Assembly (NCBI GenBank): GCA_035048815.1
Contig: JAUCBN010000006.1
Span: 23,203,001-23,267,000 of the forward strand
Reading direction: 5' to 3'
Source: Abelmoschus esculentus
Taxonomy: Eukaryota > Streptophyta > Magnoliopsida > Malvales > Malvaceae
Length of the DNA stretch: 64,000 nucleotides
Every line of letters begins with the position of its first letter. Within the stretch, counting starts at the first letter, position 1. Below, one piece after another: positions 24,601 through 37,355 of this stretch. Position numbers and translations under genes: made by a program. Below the pieces are notes generated by a model. The model did no database searches and was not told where the DNA came from. It saw nothing but the letters and a program-made list of their open reading frames with translations.

Positions 24601-25900
24601 CAACCTTCCGCCCTTTCTTTTTAGCGTGTCCGCATCATACGAATAAATAAATAAATAAATAAAAAGAGTGATACATTGTACCTAATTTATGTTTTTCTTC
24701 TAGAAAACAGACTTTAAATAACAAGGAGTAGGAAGAAAAGTTTTAAATTTGTGAATGAAGTTAAAGTAGGCAAGTGACAAATCGGCTTGTCCATGATTAG
24801 AGCTGTTTCTTAGCAATTTTAGTAAAGTAATTAACATTCAAAATATAGTATTCATACATCATAATCATACTGGTTTTGTCTGAGACTGTAACATCTTAAA
24901 CTGAAACCTCAACTACCTTGTTGGATAAGTTGAGCCAATCCAATTCCTTAATTCATGTCAAAGTTGACTTTTGTGTGCATCGTTTCAATGCAACTATACA
25001 TATAACAACCTGTCAACCACCCGATCGAGACCAACTTGTCTGACAATCGCACAATACAGGCAGAAGTTTTCATATGTTTGTATTTAAATCATTTTGAAAA
25101 TCGAGTGGACATGTAGCTCAATCTTCGGACCAGTCTAAACGAGATGGAAATGGAAAGCTGTTCACGCCAAAACTGCCTACATCCAAGGAACAATGCCCTG
25201 GTATGGACACACTGACAGAGCTGGGTCAGGGTTTAACTGCTGGGGTCTACAAACCAGCCTAGCGTTTCTGGTCTTGTCTACTCAAACACAAAACACATTG
25301 GTCCAATGGATTCATCTGCATTTTCCACTTCATTTGGTTCGGAGTTTTTTTTTACATCAAATCAACAAGAAAGGCAATATATGCAGTGTATCCAGTAGAA
25401 ATGGCATCAAGATGTGTCCACTGGTCGCAGGGAATAACATTTCTGGCCCCTGGTTCACTCTTAAACGTGGATCATACTAGGAAGATATAACGAGATTAGG
25501 TAAGATATACATAACATGATATTTAATTTATCTCACCTGAAATCTTAATTATGAGTTCGATATTTGATTTTATCAATAAAAATATATTATAATCAATTAT
25601 TTATCTTTATGAAAAATTCTCCAAACAAAAAAATAATCACTACTATCGACAAAAAAAAATATATTTAGCGTAGCCCCTAAGGTGTATAAAATGTCATGAG
25701 CAGGCCACTTTAGGAACTGGGCCTTGCACCGAGACAAAAGTAGGCTAGTCTTTCCTCATCTTCGATCTTGTTAGGCCGATGTCGGTATCATTTATATGTG
25801 CATCTTAAAGTGGGCTAGTCTTTCTTCCTGCACCCAATCTTTTCCCCACAAAATAAGAAATCTCTCTCTCATTTTTCGTCTGGCCTATCCCCCGAGGGAA
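21696..25900. other. Long intergenic region
   Basis: No gene supported. It contains two diverged direct copies of a ~65-base GC-richer block starting GGACC at about 24218 and 24420, a direct repeat ending GCCTAATTATAA at about 23584 and 23689, and an (AATA)n run at 24644-24664. The rest is AT-rich. Confidence 0.45.
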
Positions 25901-25934
25901 AATCAAATTGTCTCTGGGCAAACTTATAGTTGGT

Positions 25935-26168
25935 TCTTCTGCAGCTGCATTGAGAGTGCTGTCATACTTGCCACTTCCCTTCTCTGCTTTAAGCTCATTC
26001 TTGATGATTCCAAGTCCATTGAGGGATGCCGTTTACGATTTTGTTGTCAAGCGGCGTTATGGCTGGTTTGGAAAGAGTGAAGACTGCTTTGTTTTGCAGG
26101 AGAATGAACTATTGGAGCGTTTCATTGACAGGGAAGAAATGATGGATCGTGATCGGTCGAAATGGTAA
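25935..26168 (+). pseudogene. C-terminal fragment of a chloroplast DCC-family protein
   Basis: The frame reads AAALRVLSYLPLPFSALSSF, then PLRDAVYDFV, RRYGWFGKSEDCFVLQ and ELLERFIDREEMM before a stop at 26166-26168. This is the C-terminal part of the DUF393/DCC thiol-disulphide oxidoreductase-like proteins (At1g52590 type, from memory). A TTCTGCAG just before the match looks like the acceptor of a last exon. I looked upstream to 25000 for the N-terminal part with the DxxCxxC motif and did not see it. It is therefore an orphan exon or 5'-truncated copy, with no stop or frameshift in the remaining part. Confidence 0.7.
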
Positions 26169-26621
26169 GCCGAATTCCCTTGAATATAAATTAGACAAGT
26201 TTAGTTTATGGTAGATGTTCATTGTTGCTTCACGGTTGGATGTAAAATGTATAGCAGTAAATGTTCTCAACCTGGTTTAATAGATTGTGAAGCTTTAATT
26301 CCAATGAAGTTATGCAAGTTCGATCTGGTTGGTATTCATTTGTGAAGCAGAAACAATGAATGAGATACAACATAGAACAGTTTCTACTTCAAAAACAACT
26401 TAAAATTGCAAATTGTCATATTCTGATCATGAATGGCTGATACAAAGTTTCCTCCAAAAACTACTTATCATAACAAAGAACTCCGATCAACATCGAATCA
26501 CAAGTCTTGAAAGGAAGCAGAGAAAGAACAAAAGCTTTCTCCAACACCTGAACTAGCTACTACTAGCATACAATAAAATGTTGCTTGATCACATTTCCTA
26601 AGGAGGCTTATTGCTTTTGCA

Positions 26622-27757
26622 TCAATCGGTGCCGGTCCATTCTTTCCAGTCCTTGTCTACGTGATCCGTAGCCCATTTGACTGCAGCGCGTGCAGCTTCC
26701 GGCCCTCCGGGCAATCCCCGTTCATTTATAGTATCAGCCATGTCAATGAAAGGTATGACCAAGAGTGTGCCAGGACCACCATATTCAGTATGCAAGAAAG
26801 TTCTGAATAGCTGTTTAGAATAAGCAGAAACAACATACTTGAGTGCTTGTATAACTAGATAGATCACCACAGCAACATGACAATCAAATAGAAGTACTGG
26901 TTCAGTATATTGTCCTTTGCCACTAAGAACAAAGGGTTCGTTTTCCATTTATTCTTCATTTCCTCCATGAACAAGCTATTCAATGTGTTTAAATTCTTTT
27001 GACTACATTCCTGGGTTTTCTAGTTAAAATTACCTCTATTTTAACCAATTTGGCTCCGGAAAAACCAAGCCTTTCACATTCATAATCATCTCATTTGAAA
27101 GTTCAAAGTTCAAACCTTGTGATAAAACTGTTGCTTTTAGTTTGTTTAGCAAGTGGTGTTCATGAAAATTATGAATTGGGATAGATTCTATTCTGAAATA
27201 AGAGAAATCCAATCAACAGGTAATCTTTGATTTCCACTCAAATAACATCAAAATACGAAGAAAATTTGCTTAAAAAAACAGGACACTACCTCGACGCAGA
27301 TTCCTACAACTTCTTCAACCAAATCTCCATAAATATCCTCCTTCTTTGACAGTTTCTTGAGCAGATGCGACCTAAATTTATCTGTTTCCTGAAGTAACCC
27401 AAATAATAATAAAAAACCCAACAAGTGAATTCCACCATGAAGTAAGACGCACCCAAGATAGTTGGAGGCATAAAGATGTGATAGGAAAAGTTAACTTACA
27501 GAATCAGCGAATTCGAGAATGGGGTCAGGGAATTTGTACTCTGCAGCTTTGCAAATGAAGTTGGCCGATGAGAAAGAGAGCAAGGAAGGTGCTGGGTTTT
27601 TGCCGGTTAAAGTGTAGGTGAAGGAGTTTTTGAATGCAAAGGAAAGTGAAAATGGAGGAGAAGGAGAAATAGAAGGAGAGGGGGAAGAAGACGAAGAAGA
27701 AGACGAGGGAAGAGAGCGAAGCGTGTAAGAGAGAAGAGCTTTACTCAATGAACCCAT
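26622..27757 (-). CDS. PRIN2: PLASTID REDOX INSENSITIVE 2 (PRIN2)
   Basis: Three exons on the minus strand, 27757-27500, 27388-27290 and 26810-26622, total 546 bases, 181 residues, all phase 0 and GT-AG. The first ~65 residues are serine-rich and poor in acidic residues, a chloroplast transit peptide. The conserved part begins AAEYKFPDPILEFAD and continues KFRSHLLKKLSKKEDIYGDL, TEYGGPGTLLVIPFIDMAD, ending WATDHVDKDWKEWTGTD, which matches PRIN2. PRIN2 is a plastid nucleoid protein needed for transcription by the plastid-encoded RNA polymerase and for redox retrograde signalling. Length is normal. The first Met upstream at 27820 would add 21 residues unlike a transit peptide start, so 27757 is preferred. 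Confidence 0.95.
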
Positions 27758-27820
27758 CTCCTTATCTTCTATTGCTCTACCCTTCTGGGGTTTTACATAA
27801 AACCTGAGCACTCCTAACAC

Positions 27821-29936
27821 TTATCAGGGGATAAAAATGTGGGTTAAGTTGATAAATCGTCATTAAATTATGTCTTAATGTTTATTTTAAATATTAAACT
27901 TTTAATTGTTATGAATTAATTATAAAATTATTAATTTTTATAAAATAATCATTACATCCTAAAATAAGATAATATGATAATTTAAATAAAATTAGTTTAA
28001 TTTTAATTCAAAAAATTAAAACTTTTAAACTCGTTATTTATAAATTCTACCTGACATATTTTTATTAAAAATAATTTAATATTTATAAAATTAGTCTCAT
28101 TATTTAATAATTCACAAAAATACTCATATATCTAATAATTCTATCAATTTAGATTCATTATTAATAAATTTAATAATCCTATCAATCTAGGCTTGGTAAA
28201 TTCTATCCATAATTAGTATAAATAATTATTTTTAATAAAAATATTACTAAATTAATAAAATTTGTAAATAATAAACTTTAATTTACTTATTTTTTTAATC
28301 ATAATTAAATTAATTAAATGTATAAATATTTATTAAACAAAGTTATTTAAACTTTCACAGTACACACCATCCCATTTAACGACAGTTAGGGACCATTGTA
28401 TACTTGTATTACAAGATCAGTAATTTAATAACTATTATATAAATTTTGATAATCAAAATAAATATTAAAGTATAGTTTAATGATCCCTTCTAAATTTATA
28501 AGTACAATAATAAATTTAATCTTTAATATATATATATATATATTTTTAATTTAATACTTCTTCCGTCCCATATAAAAAGTTCATATAAAAAGTTCATTAT
28601 TGATTTTTTAAAAGTCAAATTTTTAAACTTTGATCATAGTTATTTTAAATATTTTAAATTATTAAATTTTATGAAATATATATTCTTAAACTACTTGATT
28701 AGAGGTTTTTAAAATATATTTTTTAATATTTTTATCAATAATAGATTTAAAGTTATAATGAATTAAAGTTTAAAAAATTTGAAAAAAAAAAGTCAATACT
28801 AAAAAATAAAATGGGACGGCATTTTTTTACTCACCCTAAACCTCTCCCCTCTTTCAGCCACGGAAATGACTTCCATGGGCAGAACAAGGCCCTTATAATA
28901 TTTTGAAATCGAAGAAAATATTAGAAATAAACATTTGAGTCAAGTTAAAATTTTTAAATTATTCAAGTTGAAGTATCTTACTTTATAATAAATTTTATTT
29001 GAATTTTTTTCAATTAGATTCAAGTTTATGAAATTCAAGTCCAGTCAAATTAAATCAAGTTTTTGAATTCTTATATAAATTTAATTATAATTATTTATCA
29101 TATTTATAATTTGATTTTAAATTAAATAACTTTCTTTAATCATATAAAATATGTACTTCATCATATTTTTTTTCATATGTAACATATATATTTATAATTA
29201 AAAAACTCAACTCGAACTTAAAAGCCAATCCACTAATTACTAAAATTTTTGGGATATTCAAATTTTCATTTTATAACTCAAACTATATTTAAAAGTTTTT
29301 TGAAAATTTGATTTTTTCGAGTTAGGTAAAAAATTTTGATTTTTTTCAAATCAAATCGAGTTTTGCTCACCCCTAATCATCGTAATCGATAATCAAAGGA
29401 TCAGTTTCCTTGGAAATATATTTGCCTTCTTTAACACCCTGCCACAATAGCATTCTTCATACTAAACAACACTAACATGCACAATACTGTTTGAAGCAGA
29501 GAGAGAAAATACCAGTGAGGGAGGGATGCCTGTAGGGGGAGATGGGCGGGGAGTGTATTCTACCTTCTCGGTCTGGACCCTGATCAGTGCGAAGTGTTCA
29601 TCAATGGTGAATCTTCAAGAGCACTTGTTGAGAATACAAACAGAGAAATTACAAATAATACCCAAGAGAAGGGCAGAAAAGACTAGACTTTTACAATAAC
29701 AATGAGTTGCTGTCATCCTTGACATGGTATAAATGGTTAATTTCTATCTTAACCATCTTTTCCCATAATGATCAACAAAATATGTAGTGTAGTGCTTGCC
29801 TGAACAAATGTTGGACCAATGGAATAAATTAAGGGCTGATACAATATTTAGCACGGTTTTAAGCAAATCATATCTGTCCATTAGAAAAGGGGTGGCCAGC
29901 TTTCTGTAGAAAACAAAATTCCATAATTTTACCTGT
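27821..29936. other. Intergenic region with MITEs
   Basis: No gene. AT-rich, with a (TA)n run near 28530 and a Stowaway-like MITE (listed separately). A second repeat ends near 29378 with TTTTGCTCACCCCTA, which resembles the end of a hAT-type MITE, but I could not find its other terminus. Confidence 0.5.
28557..28827. mobile_element. Stowaway-like (Tc1/mariner) MITE
   Basis: The left end is CTTCTTCCGTCCCATATAAA and the right end, reverse complemented, reads AAAAAATGCCGTCCCATTTT; inner parts also match as an inverted repeat (CAAATTTTTAAACTTTGATC against CAAATTTTTTAAACTTTAAT). TA dinucleotides at 28555-28556 and 28828-28829 fit the TA target duplication. The CCGTCCC core is typical of this MITE group. 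No coding capacity. Confidence 0.75.
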
Positions 29937-32900
29937 TCAGCATGGCTGCTTTCTCTTGTCAATTTTTAGGTGGATATTATACCATTTCTTCTTCTTAGTT
30001 CTATCCCTCGTAGAATGTTTCCTCTCTCTCACTTCGCCATCTTCTTTGGCCTCCTTGGACGCACCATTTCTCCTGTTCCTACTCGAACTTCTCGTACTTG
30101 GAGGAACATTTGTGTAGGAAGCATGAATCTCGTTCCTTTGTTTGAGAAGCTCATCAATCTGCAAAACCAACATATAGGATTTGTTTGAGAAATTTATCCA
30201 TTGACAGATAAATTTCAGTTCTCATGGAGCTTAAGACTCATAATTCCCACAAGTTAATCCCACCTCTTGCATTTCCTTTGTGTATCTGCTTGTCATCTCG
30301 GTAAATTGTGCCAGGACCTGTAGCACACTACATGAATATCAAAAAGAACAAAAGCTCAACACCGGCATATACACTGGGTTCGAGAAAGTAGATACCTCTC
30401 TGTATTCAGTTTCAAACTTTGACAACTCCACCCGTTTGGACAGAATCTCAGCTTCCACGGCTCTAAGGTTCTCCTTTTCCTCTACGAAAGGGGAAGCACA
30501 AATAGCTTCTATAGTGTAACTTACACTTTTGAAAAAGTTGTCACCTAGGAAAAAGGGTTAGACAATATTAAAAATGTAGTGAGTTTCACTCATCCATCCA
30601 TGTGAACCAACAACAAACAGAAGAGATGGCATAGAAGTGAAGGAGCAAACCATAAACAGCAAAAAAATGTGTGCCAGGTTTTAACTCAGTTACTTCACAT
30701 GGTTGAAATCCATCCAGTTTTTTGAAGAAAGCTGTATCTGGATCCTTCGCAGCAGCTACCTGCAGTGAAGCATTTTGAAACCGCATAAAGGATGGCAAAG
30801 ATCAAACTTCAGCTTGAAGCACAACTATGTAATATTTAGAAATAGTCACTCACTGAGTTGACTGTTTGATCCAAGTGATAGACGGGGAAACCCATAAAAT
30901 ACATTCCAGCAGATGTAATCTTTCCTGTTTTTGCACTGTCCTCCTACACCAAAAAGGAACAAAAGCATTTTCAACACAGTTAAATAACAATATAACATAA
31001 GCATGATTTCAAGTGAGGCCCAAGAACTTAAAAGTCTTAAAAAAATCTCTAGAAAGTTCTATGAGTTGTGAGCTTGCTTTGTGACAACTTGCTCTTTGGA
31101 AACCTGTTCTATTAATTTAATGTTGTTGTCTAGAGATGTTTTTTCACTGCTCAATATTGTCAAGGGAGAAGACTTAAATTGTTCTACAATTAACAATACA
31201 TAGCAGTTTATGAAACTGAAAATCTACATGTTACACAAAAACAGAAAGGAAGAGCTTTTAATTGGAGATTATAAGACTTTGTTATAACTTGTCAGAATAA
31301 AATTGCTATGCGACCCAAATATTGCACAACTTAAAAACTTTAAAACGTGAAAGGGGAAGGAAGGGACCTCATTACCTGCAGTGCAAGGCTTAATCCACCA
31401 TTCTCTACTAGATCAAAATACAATAGCTGCATAAAACCAATCAGTTAAACAATGATTAATTATTGACCCACAGAAAAGGACAAAAATCATACTTCATTCT
31501 TATATCCCAAATCATTGACGTACTCCCAGGGCACTTTTTTTTTTCTTTTATGGTGGGGAGAACAGGTTTCTTACATCTTTTAGTGTAGAGTAAAGAAACG
31601 TAATCTCACCGTTTAAATTCCTTTCCTTAAAAATATAGTGGCTACTTAATTGCTAATATTACACACGTACTGCAAAAGGCCCAAAATGGATACAGATCAA
31701 AATCTGTTCACTAGAACAGAGAATGAAATCAACCTAAGTTTCTATCATTGTCAGACACACACCTCCCAAGGAAAAAACCAGCAAAAGGAAAGGAAAAATA
31801 GTTTCTAACTCATTGTATATCTACCTTGAATTTACTTTTATCAGGTGATTGCACTCGACAAACAAACCCATCCCTTGCTTCCTCTTCTGTTATTTTGACA
31901 GAATAGAAGTGAGCACATTGTTTTTCAACCTGTTAAAGGTGCAGCAAGTTTCAGTGACTGCATTAAAAACAGTATGAAGTACTTGCAAAGAACAGAAATA
32001 TATACATCTCACCTTCCTAGAAACAGGTTGCCCTAGCAGAAGCGGCTGAATATTGACCACACCATTAAGTGCCTCCTCCAGAACAGTTGCAGATACAGTG
32101 GTCTTAATTGGCACACCAAGTTTACTATTTACAGGAATTAGTTAAACATATACCCAAAGAATAGCACTTGCAAGGCGCGAAAGAGTGAAAAATGTTAAAC
32201 AATATAAAAGGACAAGGAGTTACCTAAAAAGTGCAGCAAACATGGTGTTCACAGCCCCCAAACTTGAAAGATCTAGCTCCAATTCTTGGTTATCTGCTTC
32301 GACAGCCTATTCAAATGAAAGAATACCATGATGAACAAAATTCATGATTTGTCAATAAAATCTAGTTTAGCGGTGCATGATGGTGTTAAGGAGTGGAAGC
32401 ATGGAACAATTGATTTTTTTGCAGCCTCCATGTACAACCCTGAATGAGTGAACAGTTCGAAAGTTGCAGATAACCCTATGTTACTCCAGTTCTACATTTT
32501 CTCCGAAACACCTGTGTTCGAGACATATTCGAACATAGGTATGGGGTTATAGTCCTCCAAAAGCATGAAGGGAAAAACACTTTAAAAAAGTGATCATACC
32601 CATGTCAGACAGGTCTGTGTGTCTGACATTCACCCATGAGTTCAAGTAACATGGGCAGATAACCATCAGCATAAAAGTACCAGAAATCAACTGCATGCAT
32701 GCATGTCTCACCTCAAAACCAGCTGTATCATACTGGCGTCTTTTATCTGGATCGGACAAGATATTGTAAGAAAAGGTGACCTCCTTGAACATATCAGCTG
32801 CAACAGGATCATTTGCATTCTTATCAGGATGGTACCTGCAATAGAACAAGATTAGCATCTACAATACCAAACCAACCTGAATAAAGCAACAGTATAGTAG

Positions 32901-33773
32901 GAACTTTATTTGTACAATAGCAAAATATAAACAACAAGAAAATAATGAAAGGGTCCAACTATCTCAGAACTAGTTAAAGCCTTGAGGCCTGAACTGTATG
33001 TCCCAAATCATATTTTTCATTTCTAACGACTGTTTGCTTGAAAGAAACCATTGAGGCAAATAATCAATTCTTTTTTATTCATGTTCGAAACAAGCTCATT
33101 CCAAAGTGCTCGGTTATCTTTGTCTTCAAAAATCAGAATACTCTAGGCAATAGTTTCTCTGTTTGTTTGAACAGACTTCATGATAACTAAAACTAGTTAT
33201 AACATTAACAACCATAGCTATTGCCCCATCCTTGCAATCGTAATTCGTTACAATATAGAACCCCTACGCTAAGTCTATCAAATTGACAAATACCGACTTC
33301 AAAACTCTGAAGTCTGGTCAAGTCCTTGACAGCTACTTGCTCTTGGATGATATAAAGACTCTCCTACACGCTACCAAAAGGAGGCAAAAACTACCCAAAC
33401 AAATCCCAGTCACTCATAAAGCTCCAATTGTCAATCCCAATTTGACTTCAAAATTCAAGTCCTCAATACTTGTTCTCCCAGATTCCCCGTAACTCACTAA
33501 TAATTATCACTATGCTTAAACTAGCGAACCCTGAGCTATTCTATAATAGCCACTAAAAACTTCAAGAAAAAAAGAGCGAGAGTTTTAAACATTTCATTAC
33601 TTTTCAACTTATGAAATGAAAAATTAAACATACTTGAGAGCCATTTTCCGGTAGGCGCTCTTGATTTCCTGATCCGTAGAGTTCCTCGAAACTCCAAGTA
33701 CTTCATATGGATCTCGACGAATCTGCTTCGCCATTTCGTCGTTTTTCTCCGACTTGGACCGATGTGGCGGCAT
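29937..33773 (-). CDS. DnaJ16/ARL1-like J-domain co-chaperone
   Basis: Eleven exons on the minus strand: 33773-33634, 32835-32712, 32306-32224, 32124-32013, 31929-31825, 31426-31376, 30943-30854, 30759-30651, 30544-30396, 30317-30264 and 30158-29937; total 1239 bases, 412 residues. The J domain (RRDPYEVLGVSRNSTDQEIK) has the HPD motif at residues 49-51 and stimulates Hsp70 ATPase. It is followed by SSLGAVNTMFAALFSKLGVP, the family's middle domain (EKQCAHFYSVKI, TSAGMYFMGFPVY), and a C-terminal coiled coil (EAEILSKRVELSKFETEYRE) with a basic tail. The whole chain matches the ARG1/ARL group of gravity-response J proteins and within it DnaJ16 (ARL1), rather than ARG1, by its start MPPHRSKSE. Intron 1 is long (798 bases). 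Confidence 0.95.
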
Positions 33774-35876
33774 TTGTGAAAAACACCACCAAACAGAAAA
33801 CACAATAACGAAATTTTCTCCTCGTTTTACTTTTGCCCCCTCAGGAACCCTAAGAATCAAAAAGTCGAACTAAATTCCCAATCCAAATGAAAACTATTGT
33901 CCTTTTGGTTTCCACCTCATTTCAACGAACAACATTTTTGGGGTTAATAAAGGCAAAAGAAAAAGAAAAATAAAATGATTCAGAGACATTAAGAAGAGAA
34001 GAGAGGATGAGGAAACTCCATAGGATCTCCGAGCTGAAGCATTGGAGGAAAGAGAAAAATAATTCAAGGACGGCGATAAAATTGGAGGGGGACGTATAAT
34101 TTACATAGGATTGTTTTTACAATATATTTTAATTAATTTAAATTAAATTATTCGAACCTAAATTGTTTACAAAATTAAATTTATATATTTAAAAATTAAA
34201 ATTTCATTAGACTCACTCAATAAATTTAATTTACATATCGAAACTACGCATTCAAAAATCATAATCTAACTTTTTTTATTAATTAAAGTTTTATAAAAAA
34301 ATTAGTTGATGTTAAAAAATATAAATAATACATATTCGAGTCATTATTATAAAAATTATTGTGATATAATTAAATTAATCAAAAAATATGTTTAATATTT
34401 TTTAACAAACTAATAATAATTACAGTAGTATATATTCTAAAAATATAATCTTTATTATTTGATATTCGCTCAATCACTTTAATAGGAAAAAAGTATTTTA
34501 TGGGGATTTCTTTGTCAAAAAGAGAAGAAGTCGGAGGTTGATTGGCATAATCAAAAGATGAAGCTGACAAATCGAAGTAGAAAATTTTGTAAGAATGGTC
34601 CCCACACTTTAACTTTATTATTATTATTATTTTGTTATATATTTTTTGATTTTAAGATTTTGTTTTGATTAATTTAAATTAATATATATTACATATGATT
34701 TTGATGGGTGAATTTTTTAACAAATTTTTTTTGCATATAAAATTAGGGGTGATAGTGAGTCGAACTTAGTATGAGTCTGATCAAGTTTGGTTTGAACTCG
34801 AAGTTTGACAATCTTGAAATTTTAGGCTTGAGCTTGACTCAAAAACAATACTATCTGACTCATTTTCAGTTCAAAATGAATATTTTTTTATAAAAGATGG
34901 TGATTTGTTAAAAAGAACTTTTATAACCAAGACCGGAACAAAATTTAATATAAAAAAGAAAAGAAAGAGAGTGTTTAAAAAGTATATTAATCTAAATAAT
35001 CAAGAAATATTCTTACAATGCAAACACATAATACCTTTTTTATTAATTTATTTTTAATGAGTTTTTTATAATTTATTTTATTATTTTCTTTTACTAAAGA
35101 AATTACTTTTAGTATTTATATAATTATTTTAAGCTTGTTCATGAACTTTTTGAGTCGAGTTTGAGTTGACTCCGCTTGGTTTGATATGATCTCGAGCTAA
35201 GTTCAAGTCCAAATCGAGTTCACTCGAGTCAAATTTTTATCGAGTTAAACTCTAATAGCTCACGAGCCAGTTAAATTCATTGTCAGACTTATACACAACA
35301 CTTCAAACTTTAGACATAACAAATACCGGATGATAAGCAAGTTAGGTAATTTTTTTATGATTACTTCAGCATGTTTTATTTGTTTATTTATTGATTAATC
35401 ATAAAATAAATTTTTAAATAATTTTATACAATTTTTAGTAACCTTTGGGTGCAATTTAGATAAATTTGTTGGTTGCTCAAATTGTACACAAAACCCATCC
35501 TTTTAAAGTAAATTTAGGTACCAAATGTATCTCTTTAGGTATCATATTTATATTTATTTATGGTATTATTTTAAAAAAATTAATTACAAAACTGACTCTA
35601 CTTATGTCGTATAATATGTGTTGCAGATGAAACATCGTTCTCAAATGCAATTAATGCTAGACGTGAAGTTAATGGATATATACAGTGAAATGATGGGATT
35701 TGTTCGGTTTATGATTAAAATAAATTGGATTTCAATTTGAGGTTAGAATTAATTTGGACCACCACAAGCTATGTTCACATGCTGATTTATAAGATAAGTA
35801 ATCTAATACAATTATTGGCTACACCTTTTTATTTATCACGTACATATATATGTAACATAAAATTTATAAGTTTTAG

Positions 35877-36045
35877 TATAAGGCTTTTAGCCCAAGCGGT
35901 TAATAAACGGTTATTGTTTTTAAAGGTCACAGGTTCAAGCATCAGCGATGTCAGTAAAGTGATTGAACGATCAATGTTAAATGGTGGAGATTATATTGTA
36001 GAACAGATATTACTGTAATCACTTTTAGTTTGTTCAAAAAAAAAT
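35877..36045 (+). mobile_element. Possible tRNA-derived SINE
   Basis: A box-A-like TTAGCCCAAGCGGTTAA is followed 46 bases later by a box-B-like AGGTTCAAGC, the spacing of a polymerase III internal promoter. The body ends about 110 bases further in an A-run after TTTGTTC. No clear target-site duplication was found, so the ends are uncertain. Confidence 0.4.
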
Positions 36046-36186
36046 ATCTCTATTTGTGTTTGGCCAACCAGACATTGAAAACAAATGTTGGTTGACTCAA
36101 ATCGAATGAGTGATCCGGTGGATAGATGACGTGGTGAACAGAGTTCACCGTATAATTTTTCGATCCGGTAGGCTTCACTTTTCCCT

Positions 36187-36290
36187 ATACCCTAACCTAA
36201 ACCCCTAACCCTAAATCTTAAACCCTCTAATTTGAAGTGGGACACAAATGGAGACATGAGAAATGGGAAAAAAAAATTTATTCCACTTTT
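36187..36290. repeat. CCCTAA-rich dispersed repeat, partial copy
   Basis: Degenerate CCCTAAACC units followed by CTCTAATTTGAAGTGGGACACA, the same block order as in the copies at 16357 and 58238 but without their start. Confidence 0.5.
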
Positions 36291-37355
36291 ATAGGACAGT
36301 GACAAATCTTTGTCAAAGCTTAAAACTCGTTGTCCTCCAATTAATCTGTTTACCATATATATCCAATTAATAAATATTTAATCTAAAACTTAAAAGTCAA
36401 TATTTAATTAGATAAATATTTAAATTAATTATCAATATAGATTAAAATTATTAGAAAAAATAATCCGAATAGAATTTAGATAATTATCCACACCTCCAAA
36501 AATGCAGAACCATCACACCCAACAATGACAACACTCATCAGAACTTCAGACACATGATATATCCAAAAATTAATCCGAATAGAACTTAAATAATTATCCG
36601 TATTTGTCGTACCGTTCTTCTCCTAAATAGTTATTGTAGGTAATAATTTTTTATTTATATCATAATTTTTGGTTTAAATTTTAAAATAACTAATATATCT
36701 AACAGAAGTCGAATAATACTTTAATCTCGATGTTTCTCCTACCTACGTCTTATTTTTCGAACATAAATTAATTCACTGTTTTTTTTCATCCGAAATATTT
36801 TCACGTTGGGTCTTTTATGATGCTACAATATAAGAAAAGCCCATACTTCATGAGCATAAAAAGTAAACCAGAATATTGATGGTCTATAATAATGAATGAT
36901 TTCATCCTTTGCATTAAAAAAAAACTAATTTGATTGCTATATTCGATCTAAATTAATTTATCGACAATATTTGTGTGATCAGCTAATTAACGACACCAAC
37001 TTATTGCAGGTAAACTGTTCGTTGAATCCATTAATAACTGCTACCAGTTTGTAGGAAGAACAAAAAATAAACAAAAGCATTTGTGTCTCCAAAGATTTCT
37101 ATTGTTGTCGAAAGAACAAAAAATACAAAAAAAACTTTCATTCTATATTTAATTATGTTCAGACATGTCTCAATTGTCTTCGAACGTACTCTTATACCGT
37201 GTATGTTCTATTTTTTACGTCTTATCGAGTTCTACCGGATATACGTCACGATAGTGTCGCGTCGAATATGTATTGGATATGGTTGTACGTATCTGACACA
37301 AGTACAATGCCTCGGACGCCGTCTATGTTCTCCGTATATGGTTTATACGTACGTG

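Larger units (their letters stand above)
33861..37355. other. Intergenic region
   Basis: No gene supported. The first 250 bases are the upstream region of the DnaJ gene. From about 34745 to 35280 lies a degenerate repeat rich in GAGTCGAGT/CTCGAG units starting AGGGGTGATAGTGAGTCGAA, similar in style to hAT-type MITEs but without a matched end. A SINE-like element and a CCCTAA-rich repeat are listed separately. Confidence 0.45.

Noticed and set aside
25193..25480. 95-codon plus-strand frame upstream of the DCC fragment
   Set aside because: No DxxCxxC motif and no similarity to the missing part of that protein or to anything else I recognise.
28900..29380. Second hAT-type MITE ending in GCTCACCCCTA
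   Set aside because: Only one end could be found; kept as an unspecific repeat.
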